A stretch of 64,000 bases of DNA from Caballeronia sordidicola (GTDB taxonomy: Bacteria; Pseudomonadota; Gammaproteobacteria; Burkholderiales; Burkholderiaceae), in the NCBI RefSeq assembly GCF_000729995.1, contig NZ_JNFG01000002.1:99428-163427 (forward strand). The letters run 5' to 3'. Both the position numbers and the translations under genes were made by a program. Shown here piece after piece: positions 18,388 through 26,715 of this stretch. Each line of letters begins with the position of its first letter. Position 1 is the stretch's first letter. Below the pieces are notes generated by a model. It saw nothing but the letters and a program-made list of their open reading frames with translations, searched no databases and was not told the origin of the DNA.

Positions 18388-18779
18388 AAAATGCATTACT
18401 CCCGGCTGGTTGGGTCAAGCCACGCGGATACGCGAACGGTGTTGCCGCGCGCGGCACGCAGGTTTTCATAGCAGGACAGATTGGCTGGGACGCGCAAGGC
18501 CATTTCCATAGCAGCGACTTCGCGGCGCAAGCGCGTCAGGCTCTGTTGAACATAGTCGCCGTGCTCGATGCTGCAGGGGGGCGTCCGGAGCATCTCGTAC
18601 GCTTGACCTGGTACGTGACCGACAAGCGTGAGTACGTCGCCGCACTGAGGGACGTGGGCAGCGCGTTTCGAGAACTGATCGGCAACTACGACATTGCAAT
18701 GAGCGCCGTGCAGGTGGCCGCGCTCATTGAAGACGAAGCCAAGGTGGAGATCGAAGCCACCGCCGTTATTCCGGATTAA
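18384..18779 (+). CDS. Rid (YjgF/YER057c/UK114) family protein
   Basis: A 131-residue Rid protein: VFIAGQIGWDAQG, LTWYVTDKREY, and the final block VQVAALIEDEAKVEIEATAV. RidA proteins hydrolyse enamine/imine intermediates, which would suit a pathway whose product is a 2-amino-5-oxocyclohexene carboxyl-CoA. However the Arg that RidA uses (in the ARS motif before this last block) is Met here (IAMSAVQVAAL), so it belongs to a Rid subgroup without that residue and imine deaminase activity is not assured. It starts GTG overlapping the thioesterase stop. Confidence 0.88.
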   Translation: MKNALLPAGWVKPRGYANGVAARGTQVFIAGQIGWDAQGHFHSSDFAAQARQALLNIVAVLDAAGGRPEHLVRLTWYVTDKREYVAALRDVGSAFRELIGNYDIAMSAVQVAALIEDEAKVEIEATAVIPD

Positions 18780-18827
18780 CTACCGTCGCTTGTTTCGTCG
18801 CTTATTTCGTTGTTCTCGGAGCTCACC

Positions 18828-20486
18828 ATGGAACCTTCGGCTCACGTCGATACGTTTTCCCGCGACAACCTGCCGCCGCCTGGCGAGTGGCCGCAGTTTC
18901 TGCTCGACAACCCCGACGTCTCCTATCCGGCGCGCCTGAATTGCGCGGTCGAATTGCTCGACCGGATAATCGATGACCATCAGGCACGCGGGCAGGGTGC
19001 AAAACCCGCGATCTGGTCGGACGTCGATGGTGCACCGCACGCGACCACGTACAGCGAATTGCGTACGCGCGTGAACCAGGCGGCGCATGTGCTAACCGGA
19101 GTGATGGGACTGGTGCCGGGCAACCGCATCTTGCTGCGTGGGCCGAACACGTTGCACATGGCAATCGCGTGGCTTGCGTCCTTGAAGGCGGGTCTCGTGG
19201 TGGTGCCTACCATGCCGCTTTTGCGGGCGAAAGAACTGAAGCAGATCATCGATAAGGCTCAAGTGTCCGCGGCCCTATGCGACGCGCGACTGGTCGATGA
19301 ACTCGCGCAATGCAACGATCCCGCCAACGCGTACTTTTGCGAAAGCCTGCTGCAAACAAGGCTCTTTCATGATAATGGTCCCGATTCCGTCGATACGATC
19401 GCCTTGCTTCAACCTGCCGAATACACGGCGGTTGACACCGCTGCCGACGACGTCTGCCTGATCGCATTTACCAGCGGCACGACAGGAATGCCGAAGGGTT
19501 GCATGCATTTTCATCGCGATGTGCTTGCAATGTGCGACCTGTTTCCGCGCCATATTCTCAAGCCCACCGCCGACGATATATTCTGCGGCACGCCTCCGCT
19601 AGCGTTCACCTTCGGGCTGGGCGGCTTGCTGTGTTTTCCGTTGCGCGCGGGGGCATCGTCGGTATTGATCGAGAAGTTGACGCCGGAGACGCTGCTGCAA
19701 GTGGTCGAGCGTTTTCGCGCAACCATCATGTTCACGGCGCCGACGTTCTATCGGCAAATGGCGGGTCTTGCTTCGCGCTTTGATTTATCGAGCCTTGGAA
19801 AGAGCGTCTCGGCCGGCGAACCTTTACCGGATGCCACACGCAAGCTCTGGCGACAGGCCACGGGTTTGCAAATGATCGATGGAATTGGCAGCACTGAAAT
19901 GATCCACATCTTTGTGTCGAGCGCCGAAGGACAGACGCGCGACCGGGCGATCGGGCGCGCGGTGCCGGGCTACGTGGTGCAGGCAGTGGACAACAACATG
20001 CAGAGCGTTCCTGTGGGCGAGATAGGCATGCTCGCGGTCAAAGGGCCGACCGGGTGCCGCTATCTAAGCGACCCGCGCCAGCGTAGTTTTGTCCGCGACG
20101 GATGGAACCTCCCGGGCGATTCGGTTTGTATCGATGCCGATGGTTACGTCTTTTATCAGTCCCGTGCTGACGACATGATCATCTCGGCCGGCTATAACAT
20201 TTCCGGTCCGGAAGTAGAAAGCGCGCTGCTGCTGCATGAAGCGGTTGCGGAGTGCGGGGTGGTCAGCGTGGCCGACGACGAGCGCGGGCAAATTGCCAAG
20301 GCGTTCGTTGTTCTGAGTGCGGGATTTGTCGCGAGCGACGCGTTGGTGGTGCAACTGCAAACCTTCGTGAAGGAACAGATCGCGCCGTACAAGTATCCGC
20401 GCGCGATTGAATTTATCAGTGCCTTGCCTCGCACCGAGACGGGCAAGCTGAAGCGGTTTGCGTTGCGGGCGTTAGCGGCGTCTTGA
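18828..20486 (+). CDS. 2-aminobenzoate/benzoate-CoA ligase
   Basis: A 552-residue acyl-adenylate-forming ligase of the benzoate-CoA ligase group. The ATP loop is FTSGTTGMPKGCMHFHRD, followed by IGSTEMIHIFVSS, GYNISGPEVESALLLHEAVA, and the catalytic Lys in RTETGKLKRFALR near the end. It activates the aromatic acid with ATP and CoA to start the pathway. The ATG at 18828 has GGAG 7 bases before it. It is 48 bases downstream of the Rid gene and closes the operon. Between 2-aminobenzoate and benzoate, the fused monooxygenase at the head of the operon favours the former. Confidence 0.88.
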   Translation: MEPSAHVDTFSRDNLPPPGEWPQFLLDNPDVSYPARLNCAVELLDRIIDDHQARGQGAKPAIWSDVDGAPHATTYSELRTRVNQAAHVLTGVMGLVPGNRILLRGPNTLHMAIAWLASLKAGLVVVPTMPLLRAKELKQIIDKAQVSAALCDARLVDELAQCNDPANAYFCESLLQTRLFHDNGPDSVDTIALLQPAEYTAVDTAADDVCLIAFTSGTTGMPKGCMHFHRDVLAMCDLFPRHILKPTADDIFCGTPPLAFTFGLGGLLCFPLRAGASSVLIEKLTPETLLQVVERFRATIMFTAPTFYRQMAGLASRFDLSSLGKSVSAGEPLPDATRKLWRQATGLQMIDGIGSTEMIHIFVSSAEGQTRDRAIGRAVPGYVVQAVDNNMQSVPVGEIGMLAVKGPTGCRYLSDPRQRSFVRDGWNLPGDSVCIDADGYVFYQSRADDMIISAGYNISGPEVESALLLHEAVAECGVVSVADDERGQIAKAFVVLSAGFVASDALVVQLQTFVKEQIAPYKYPRAIEFISALPRTETGKLKRFALRALAAS

Positions 20487-20557
20487 TGGGAGCACGTAGC
20501 TTTCGTTGGCCCGCATACTACCCTTGAGCGCGCGAGATTTCGTCAGGAGGGAAAGCA

Positions 20558-21691
20558 ATGAACTTCTCTTTCGATCCCGCAAGCCCGCTTGCGAAGCTCG
20601 GGGTTTCCGTGCCGATCATTCAGGCGCCGATGGCCGGTTGGGCAACACCTGCCCTCGCTGCAGCGGTGTCCAACTCGGGTGCGCTTGGGTCGCTCGGCAT
20701 TGGCGGGATGAAAGCGGAGGATGCTCGCGCCGTTATCCGCAAGACACGCTCGCTCACAGACAAGCCGTTCAACGTGAACGTGTTCTGCCATCGGCATGCC
20801 GCCGCCGACGCATTCCGGGAAGCGCGCTGGCTTACATTCCTCGAGCCGTACTTTGCCCGCTTTCAAGCCTCACCGCCCGCTGCGTTGAGTCATGACGCTT
20901 CAAGCTTCATCGATGACGACGCTGTCCTGGCGATGCTGCTCGAGGAGCGCCCGGCCGTCGTCAGCTTTCATTTTGGACTGCCGGCACTGGCCGCGATCGG
21001 CGCGCTGCGCGACGCCGGTATCGTGTTGTTCGCGACCGCAACCAACGCGGACGAAGCGGGGCAGGTGGCCGACGCGCAAATCGACGCGATCGTGGCGCAA
21101 GGCGCCGAAGCCGGAGGCCACCGCGGCACATTCGATCCCGCCGCGTCAGACGAATTGCTTGGGACCATGACGCTCGTTCGGTTACTCAGGCGCGAGACAC
21201 CATTGCCGATCATCGCCGCTGGCGGAATCATGGACGGCGCGAGCATTGCCGGCGTGCTTGCGCTCGGCGCTCAGGCCGCGCAACTGGGTACCGCGTTTCT
21301 CGTTACCCCCGAGTCGGCAGCCGATGCGGCCGACCGGGCTGCACTGCTAAACCCTCAAAGCCGCACTGCATTCACGAAGGCAATCTCCGGCAGGCTCGCC
21401 CGCAGCATCGAAAACGCCTTCACGGACATTGGGCGAGATCCGGGCTGTCCCTCGATCCCCGACTACCCAATTGCGTTTGGCGCCGCCCGCGCGTTGAATG
21501 CCGCGGCGAAGGCCCATGGCAGTTCAGCTTTCGCCGCACAGTGGGCCGGCGAAGCAGTTCGGTTGTCGCGAGCGATGCCCGCAGCGGAACTGGTCGCAAC
21601 GCTCCTGCAGGAAACCGTCGATGCGATCGCTTCGCTACGGACCGGTTTCGTCATCGGTTCAGGGTCGGACACATCCAGGTTGCACCCGTAA
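20558..21691 (+). CDS. nitronate monooxygenase (2-nitropropane dioxygenase family)
   Basis: A 377-residue FMN-dependent TIM barrel. PIIQAPMAGWATPALAAAVSN at the N-terminus and VAQGAEAGGHRGTF near residue 190 are the FMN-binding signature of nitronate monooxygenases, which oxidise propionate 3-nitronate and similar compounds; PIIAAGGIMDGASIAGVLALGA is the phosphate-binding part. AGGAGGGAAAGCA precedes the ATG. It lies 71 bases after the CoA ligase on the same strand and may be cotranscribed, although it has no obvious place in anthranilate breakdown. Confidence 0.9.
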   Translation: MNFSFDPASPLAKLGVSVPIIQAPMAGWATPALAAAVSNSGALGSLGIGGMKAEDARAVIRKTRSLTDKPFNVNVFCHRHAAADAFREARWLTFLEPYFARFQASPPAALSHDASSFIDDDAVLAMLLEERPAVVSFHFGLPALAAIGALRDAGIVLFATATNADEAGQVADAQIDAIVAQGAEAGGHRGTFDPAASDELLGTMTLVRLLRRETPLPIIAAGGIMDGASIAGVLALGAQAAQLGTAFLVTPESAADAADRAALLNPQSRTAFTKAISGRLARSIENAFTDIGRDPGCPSIPDYPIAFGAARALNAAAKAHGSSAFAAQWAGEAVRLSRAMPAAELVATLLQETVDAIASLRTGFVIGSGSDTSRLHP

Positions 21692-22296
21692 CCCACGGCC
21701 TGTAACTACCCCTTTTGCGGGTTGGGAGATCAACGCGTCGCTAAGTGTGGCCCAGGGTATTCCGGCCTCCATTTCCTGTCGTTCGAACCTCTTATGTTGA
21801 TCCGATTGCTCGGCACTGAATGCGTTGGACTTCCGAACATATCTCCGGCGAGAAACTAAATCGGTCAATTCATCAGTTTGCCGTTTCGGTCGGCCGTAGC
21901 GTATTCATTATTCTTACCGATGACCTTACTTTAAGGCGCGCTATATATTTTTTAATTTTTTATTGGCGACTTTCCGACTGTTTTAGATTTACGATCACTC
22001 ATCGCGGTATTTCCTTAAGGTGAGTACAAAAATACGACTGGACAGTTTCGGGGGAATTGGCCCTTTGTAATGCGTAATGTGCAAAGGGCACATGGCTTAT
22101 GCCTCCAGAATTGTATTGACCGTAAGCGGTAAAACGTCCGCTGGACGCAAGCGCCTATTTTCTTTCCTCTATACGGACGCTGTTTAATGCCCGCGCCCAG
22201 CACAATCAAGCGATGAACCCGTGTGAAGCCGGCCAAGGGGATTTTATGCCCGCGCATCCTGCATCGCCGCTAGACGACCATTCAGAGACCTTCTTC
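21692..22296. other. intergenic region, partly AT-rich
   Basis: 605 bp with no supported gene. 21880-22015 is markedly AT-rich (TATATTTTTTAATTTTTTAT) against a GC-rich background. A weak 8-bp hairpin (GCCCTTTG...CAAAGGGC) lies at about 22061-22090. The promoter of the propeller-like gene must be here. Confidence 0.5.
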
Positions 22297-24231
22297 ATGT
22301 TAAAAAAACGCGTTCATGCTTTATTTGCTGCCGCTGTGCTGATCGCGGCAATTGCGCCAGAGTGTCAGGCGCAATACACGACCGACTGGCTCGCGAACAC
22401 ATACGGAACGAATTCCACGTATGTGGGTAATGGTGCTCGTTCCATATGGGTTGCGCCCGAGGGAATTATTTATACGGCTTCCCTGTGGGACGAAAACGAA
22501 GGCGGCGTCGCCATATACGGCAACCGCCAGAACATGGGTTCCATCGGAATTCATAACGAGTTCCAGGGCAGTGCCATTACGGGCAATGCGACTTCAATCT
22601 TTGCAGCCTTGCAATATGACAGGACTAATGGCAGTGGCTGGGTAGGGCGATATAACCGAACCAGTAAAACACGCGATCTCTCCATCTCCGTCAGCGCGAC
22701 AACAACCCAGACGCGTGGTGACGTTGTTACCGGACTCGCGACATCAGGCTCTCTCCTTTACGCGAGCGACTTCCCCGGAAATCGCGTCCGGGTCTTCACC
22801 ACCGACGGCGTCTGGCAGAGCGATATCAACGTAGCAGCTCCCGGGGCGCTCGCGTTGGACAGCGCCGACAATGTCTGGGTCGCGCAAGAGAACACCGGCA
22901 CGGTTGTGGAATTCAGTCCGGCAGGCGCGGCTTTGAACACGATCCAGATGTCACCCACGTCCCGCCCGAGCGGGCTGTATTTCGACGCGACGGCCGGTCA
23001 GCTTTTGGTCGGCGACGAGGGGCCCGACATGAACATCAAGATCTACCAGACCGCGGGCGTTTCAACTCCGCCAACCCAGGTCGGCACGTTCGGCATTCAG
23101 GGTGGATATCTCGACACCACGAGTGGAATCAAAGGCCAGGTCGGGGACAAGCGCTTCACCCGCGTTGCGGGCATTGGCAAGGACGCCGCGGGCACCCTGT
23201 ATGTCCTCAACAACCCGTGGGGCGGAACCTGGGACCTCGGCCGCAACGGCAATACCGATATCCACGCCTACAGCAGCTCGGGCACCCTGCAATGGACGCT
23301 TCAGGCACTCAATTTTGAAGGCAACGGCGCACCGGACCCCGGGACAGACGGCGCAAACTTCTACGAAGGTTTCAATGTCTACACGGGCACCGCGGGCGGC
23401 ACGTTCGTGGCGAATACGGTCGATCCGATCGACTATCCGTCCGATCCACGCATCAACATCAACGACACCCAGCGCGGTCAGCACTTCGCGCAAATCGCCA
23501 CGGTCGGCGCAAACCGGATCCTTGTGGCAGCCGGCCAGAATCCAGGGATCTTTTACTTCTTCCACTTCAACGCGGCCAATGGCTACATCGCCATACCCGA
23601 CGGGTCGCTGCCTGGCACGGCGTTCAATGCCACTGCACTGATCACGGGCGGGTTTTGTCTCGACAGCAATGGCAACGTCTGGGCCGGCCCGGACCGAACG
23701 AACCGCATCTACTACTATCCGTTGACTGGCTTCGATGCCAACGGTAAGCCGAGTTGGGGAGCAGGCATTGCGTATGCCACGCCGAGGACCATCCTGCCAT
23801 TGACGCGGATCATCTACCTGCCGGAGAGCGACACCATGATCCTCGCGCAAGGCATAGTCGGGAGCACAGACTGGACGTCGATAGGAACTAGGATCGAGGT
23901 CTATCACGGCTGGCTTGCGGGAAACCAGAGCTCGCCGAATCCGGTGATCAACCTCACCAGCGCCAATCCAAAATCGCTCACGGCCGCCGGCAACTACCTG
24001 TTCGTCGGATACGTCAACACCGTGCCCAACATCGACGCCTTCAATCTCGCCACGGGTAGCCTTGACACTACATTCATCAATAGCAGCCCCGCTACAGTGG
24101 ACGTAGGCAACAACGTTGATTCGATGTACGGCCTGAGGTCATACCTGCGATCGACCGGTGAGTACGTGGTCACGAAGGACAACTACAACGAGTCCAGCAT
24201 CATTGTTTATCGATGGACGCCGGGGTCATAG
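22297..24231 (+). CDS. secreted NHL/beta-propeller-like protein of unknown function
   Basis: A 644-residue protein with a classic signal peptide (MLKKRVHALFAAAVLIAAI, then CQAQ). The mature part is Gly/Asn/Thr-rich and contains several strand-turn units such as ALDSADNVWVAQENTGTVVE, CLDSNGNVWAGPDRTNRIYY and KDAAGTLYVLNNPWG, which resemble NHL or SMP-30-type propeller blades. No catalytic residues were recognised. The open frame extends to 22213, and an ATG at 22246 with AAGGGGATTT upstream is an alternative start, but the signal peptide supports 22297. It stands alone, so its partner is unknown. Confidence 0.75.
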   Translation: MLKKRVHALFAAAVLIAAIAPECQAQYTTDWLANTYGTNSTYVGNGARSIWVAPEGIIYTASLWDENEGGVAIYGNRQNMGSIGIHNEFQGSAITGNATSIFAALQYDRTNGSGWVGRYNRTSKTRDLSISVSATTTQTRGDVVTGLATSGSLLYASDFPGNRVRVFTTDGVWQSDINVAAPGALALDSADNVWVAQENTGTVVEFSPAGAALNTIQMSPTSRPSGLYFDATAGQLLVGDEGPDMNIKIYQTAGVSTPPTQVGTFGIQGGYLDTTSGIKGQVGDKRFTRVAGIGKDAAGTLYVLNNPWGGTWDLGRNGNTDIHAYSSSGTLQWTLQALNFEGNGAPDPGTDGANFYEGFNVYTGTAGGTFVANTVDPIDYPSDPRININDTQRGQHFAQIATVGANRILVAAGQNPGIFYFFHFNAANGYIAIPDGSLPGTAFNATALITGGFCLDSNGNVWAGPDRTNRIYYYPLTGFDANGKPSWGAGIAYATPRTILPLTRIIYLPESDTMILAQGIVGSTDWTSIGTRIEVYHGWLAGNQSSPNPVINLTSANPKSLTAAGNYLFVGYVNTVPNIDAFNLATGSLDTTFINSSPATVDVGNNVDSMYGLRSYLRSTGEYVVTKDNYNESSIIVYRWTPGS

Positions 24232-24265
24232 CGTCAGGCGGGGAGATCGTCAAGAGCGCCAATAG

Positions 24266-25399
24266 TTAGCCCTGCGAATTTGCTTCTCTCGTACTGCGGC
24301 ACGAGAACCAGCGCCGTAGCGTCCCAGGCACTTGCGCGACCTCCGGCACCTCGCGCCACCACCGCTGACCGCGGTGCGGCGTGGCCAGATCCAGCCGTTC
24401 TCCCATGCGCGGCGTCGCGAGCGGAATGCCATGCGCACCGGCGAGCCCCATCACGCGCTCGAACGGTTCCTGCCAGCGATGCATCGCCAGGTCGAAGGTG
24501 CCGTTGTGGATCGGCATCAGCCACTGGCCGCGCAGATCGAGGTGGGCCTGCACGGTTTCATCGGGCTGCATGTGTACGTACGGCCATTGGGCGTCGTAGG
24601 CGCCCGTTTCGAGCAGCGTTATATCGAACGGACCGAGCCGTTCTCCAATCGTCTTGAAGCCGTCGAAGTAGCCTGTGTCGCCGCTGAAGAACACGCGCAG
24701 ATCGCCGTCGACGATGACCCACGAGGCCCACAACGTACTGTTGCCATCGAAAAGACTGCGGCCGGAGAAATGCTGCGAAGGTGTCGCCGTGAACGCGAGA
24801 CCGTCGATCTCCACACCCTGCCACCAGTCGAACTGACGAACCTTCGACGCGTCGATACCCCACTCGATCAGCCGGTCGCCCACGCCTAGCGGCGTCAGGA
24901 ACACGCTCGTGGAATTCGCAAGCGCAAGCACCGTCTCGCGGTCCAGATGGTCGTAGTGGTCATGGGACAGAATCACGCCGCGCAGCGGCGGCAAATCGGC
25001 GAGCGCGATGGGCGGTGCATGAAAGCGTTTGGGACCAAACCGCCGGAACGGCGATGCCCGTTCGGCGAAGACTGGGTCGGTCAGCCAGAACTCACCGCGC
25101 AGCTTGAGCAGCATGGTTGAATGACCGAGGCGAAACAAGCTTCGGTCAGGCGCCGCGTCAAGCTGTTCGCGCGTCAGTGCATCGACGGGCAAGGGGCTTG
25201 CAGGCACGGTGCCGGCCGGTTTGTGCAGCAGGATATTCCACACGATGCTCAGGGTCTTGCCGATTCCTTCCACGGGACGAGGCTTGACGTTACGGAAGCG
25301 CTCGCCGTCGTGCTGAGTTGAGGAGTCGAATGATTCGCGACCGCGTTGCGCTGCAGTCAGCCCCAAAGCACGGCGGATAGAACCGGTGAACGATGTCAT
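24266..25399 (-). CDS. MBL-fold metal-dependent hydrolase (NAPE-PLD/UlaG-like)
   Basis: A 377-residue metallo-beta-lactamase-fold protein. The metal motif is SHDHYDHLD, preceded by RLGHSTMLLKLRGEFWLTDP and followed by WWQGVEIDGLAFTATPSQHFSGR, SGDTGYFDGF and PIHNGTFDLA, the order seen in the NAPE-PLD-like L-ascorbate-6-phosphate lactonase (UlaG) superfamily. It is likely a cytoplasmic or membrane-linked hydrolase of phosphodiester or lactone bonds. It is divergent from a TetR gene with 84 bp between them, so it is probably under that repressor. Confidence 0.88.
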   Translation of the reverse strand: MTSFTGSIRRALGLTAAQRGRESFDSSTQHDGERFRNVKPRPVEGIGKTLSIVWNILLHKPAGTVPASPLPVDALTREQLDAAPDRSLFRLGHSTMLLKLRGEFWLTDPVFAERASPFRRFGPKRFHAPPIALADLPPLRGVILSHDHYDHLDRETVLALANSTSVFLTPLGVGDRLIEWGIDASKVRQFDWWQGVEIDGLAFTATPSQHFSGRSLFDGNSTLWASWVIVDGDLRVFFSGDTGYFDGFKTIGERLGPFDITLLETGAYDAQWPYVHMQPDETVQAHLDLRGQWLMPIHNGTFDLAMHRWQEPFERVMGLAGAHGIPLATPRMGERLDLATPHRGQRWWREVPEVAQVPGTLRRWFSCRSTREANSQG

Positions 25400-25438
25400 G
25401 GTGTGACGTCCCGATGCGGAAAGTAGACTGTGGAGTGT

Positions 25439-25463
25439 AGTTTATCCTATAAAAAAGTAAACT
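25439..25463. promoter_or_regulatory. inverted repeat, likely TetR operator
   Basis: AGTTTA and TAAACT separated by 13 AT-rich bases (TCCTATAAAAAAG), in the 84-bp gap between the divergent MBL hydrolase and TetR genes. The arms are perfect and the repeat sits over the only AT-rich part of the gap, where both promoters must lie. Confidence 0.5.
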
Positions 25464-25483
25464 GCCTGGTGTAAAATTTATCG

Positions 25484-26122
25484 ATGAACGCTACTGCTAA
25501 TCTCACTGTCAACCTCACTTCGAACCAGCTCCGCCTGACCGATCGCAAGCGCGCTGCCGTGATCGCTGCGGCTATCGAAGAATTTCTCGCGGCGGGTTTC
25601 GATGCAACCAGTATGGACCGCATCGCAGCTCGCGCGGGGGTATCGAAGCGCACGGTCTACAACCATTTCCCCAGCAAGGAAGCGCTGTTCGCCGCCATCA
25701 TGCGGCAGCTGTGGGACTCGAGCGACTCGGGAGAGGCGCCCGCTTATACCGGCTCTGAGCCGTTGCGCGCGCAGTTGCTCCAGTTGCTGTTGAAAAAGCT
25801 GAGTCTTCTGAACAACGAAGCGTTCCTGTCACTCGCGCGCGTGGCGATCGCGGCAGGCATTCATTCGCCGGAGCGTGCACGCGACATGGTGGCCCGCATG
25901 GGTGAGCGCGAAGAAGACCTGACCGTGTGGATACGTGCAGCCACTGCTGATGGCCGGCTCAAGACATCGGATCCCGTGTTCGCCTCGCAGCAGTTGCAGG
26001 CTCTCGTCAAGGCGTTTGCTTTCTGGCCACAGGTGACAATGGGGCAGCGCCCCCTCGGCAAGGCTGAACAAAAGCAAGTAGCGGAATCCGCCGCCGATAT
26101 GTTTCTTGCACGCTACGCATGA
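25484..26122 (+). CDS. TetR/AcrR family transcriptional regulator
   Basis: A 212-residue TetR-type repressor. Helix-turn-helix: RAAVIAAAIEEFLAAGFDAT, then MDRIAARAGVSKRTVYNHFP; the C-terminal ligand domain has the TetR_C AefR-like look (KAFAFWPQVTMGQRPLGKAE). The ATG has almost no leader or ribosome-binding site upstream of it, so the message may be leaderless or start just before. It is divergent from the MBL hydrolase and shares a dyad operator with it. Confidence 0.92.
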   Translation: MNATANLTVNLTSNQLRLTDRKRAAVIAAAIEEFLAAGFDATSMDRIAARAGVSKRTVYNHFPSKEALFAAIMRQLWDSSDSGEAPAYTGSEPLRAQLLQLLLKKLSLLNNEAFLSLARVAIAAGIHSPERARDMVARMGEREEDLTVWIRAATADGRLKTSDPVFASQQLQALVKAFAFWPQVTMGQRPLGKAEQKQVAESAADMFLARYA

Positions 26123-26305
26123 TGGGTGCGCGACGCGCGTAACGCGTGCGGTTTTCGTCGGATCGAACGCACGGCTCGTAATCTCCAGTTACAGCGCCTT
26201 GGCGATTGCCCGATCGGGTTCACGCAAGTGACACCGCATTTCACTATCGTGGTGACGCTCACTCCTATTGTGGATTGAGCCCCGTTGCAGATACTGGAGA
26301 CTTCC

Positions 26306-26524
26306 ATGAGCGATCAACACGAAGTTCATCACCATCATCACGAAGCAGCCAAGCACCTTGATTCGGCCGCGAAGCATCATCGCGAAGCAGCCAAGCACGC
26401 CGAAGCCGGCGACCACGAGAGTGCGAGCCACCATGCCCACCTGGCGCATGGTCACGGGTTGCACGCGGGCGAGCATGCTGAACACGCGGCCAAGAAAGCA
26501 GCGCACCTGCACAGCGGCCACTGA
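26306..26524 (+). CDS. histidine-rich small protein
   Basis: A 72-residue protein with 22 histidines. After MSDQHEV come five consecutive His, then repeated EAAKH-type units (EAAKHLDSAAKHHREAAKH) and a second His/Ala/Gly-rich half ending LHSGH. The Ala/Lys/His repeats would form amphipathic helices; the composition suggests binding of Ni, Cu, Zn or Co, or pH buffering. TGGAGACTTCC precedes the ATG. A perfect palindrome lies 26 bases after the stop. No signal peptide is seen. Function is not known. Confidence 0.75.
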   Translation: MSDQHEVHHHHHEAAKHLDSAAKHHREAAKHAEAGDHESASHHAHLAHGHGLHAGEHAEHAAKKAAHLHSGH

Positions 26525-26549
26525 TTGATTTAGTTTGACCCGGTTGTTT

Positions 26550-26582
26550 CGGACAACGCACTAGATCCTAGTGCGTTGTCCG
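26550..26582. terminator. perfect 15-bp palindrome, probable bidirectional terminator
   Basis: CGGACAACGCACTAG, ATC, CTAGTGCGTTGTCCG. It lies between the His-rich protein gene and the convergent PstS-like gene. It lacks a long T-run, so termination is likely but not certain. Confidence 0.6.
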
Positions 26583-26715
26583 GATGCCGGCACTTTTCTT
26601 GTGATGGATGGTTGCGCACATTGTGCAGCGCTGTTGCACCGATCCCGCAGCGAAGGCGGCACACGACAACGAACCGCGTTGCCGCGCCCGCTGGAAGTTT
26701 CCGCTTGAACGGCGC

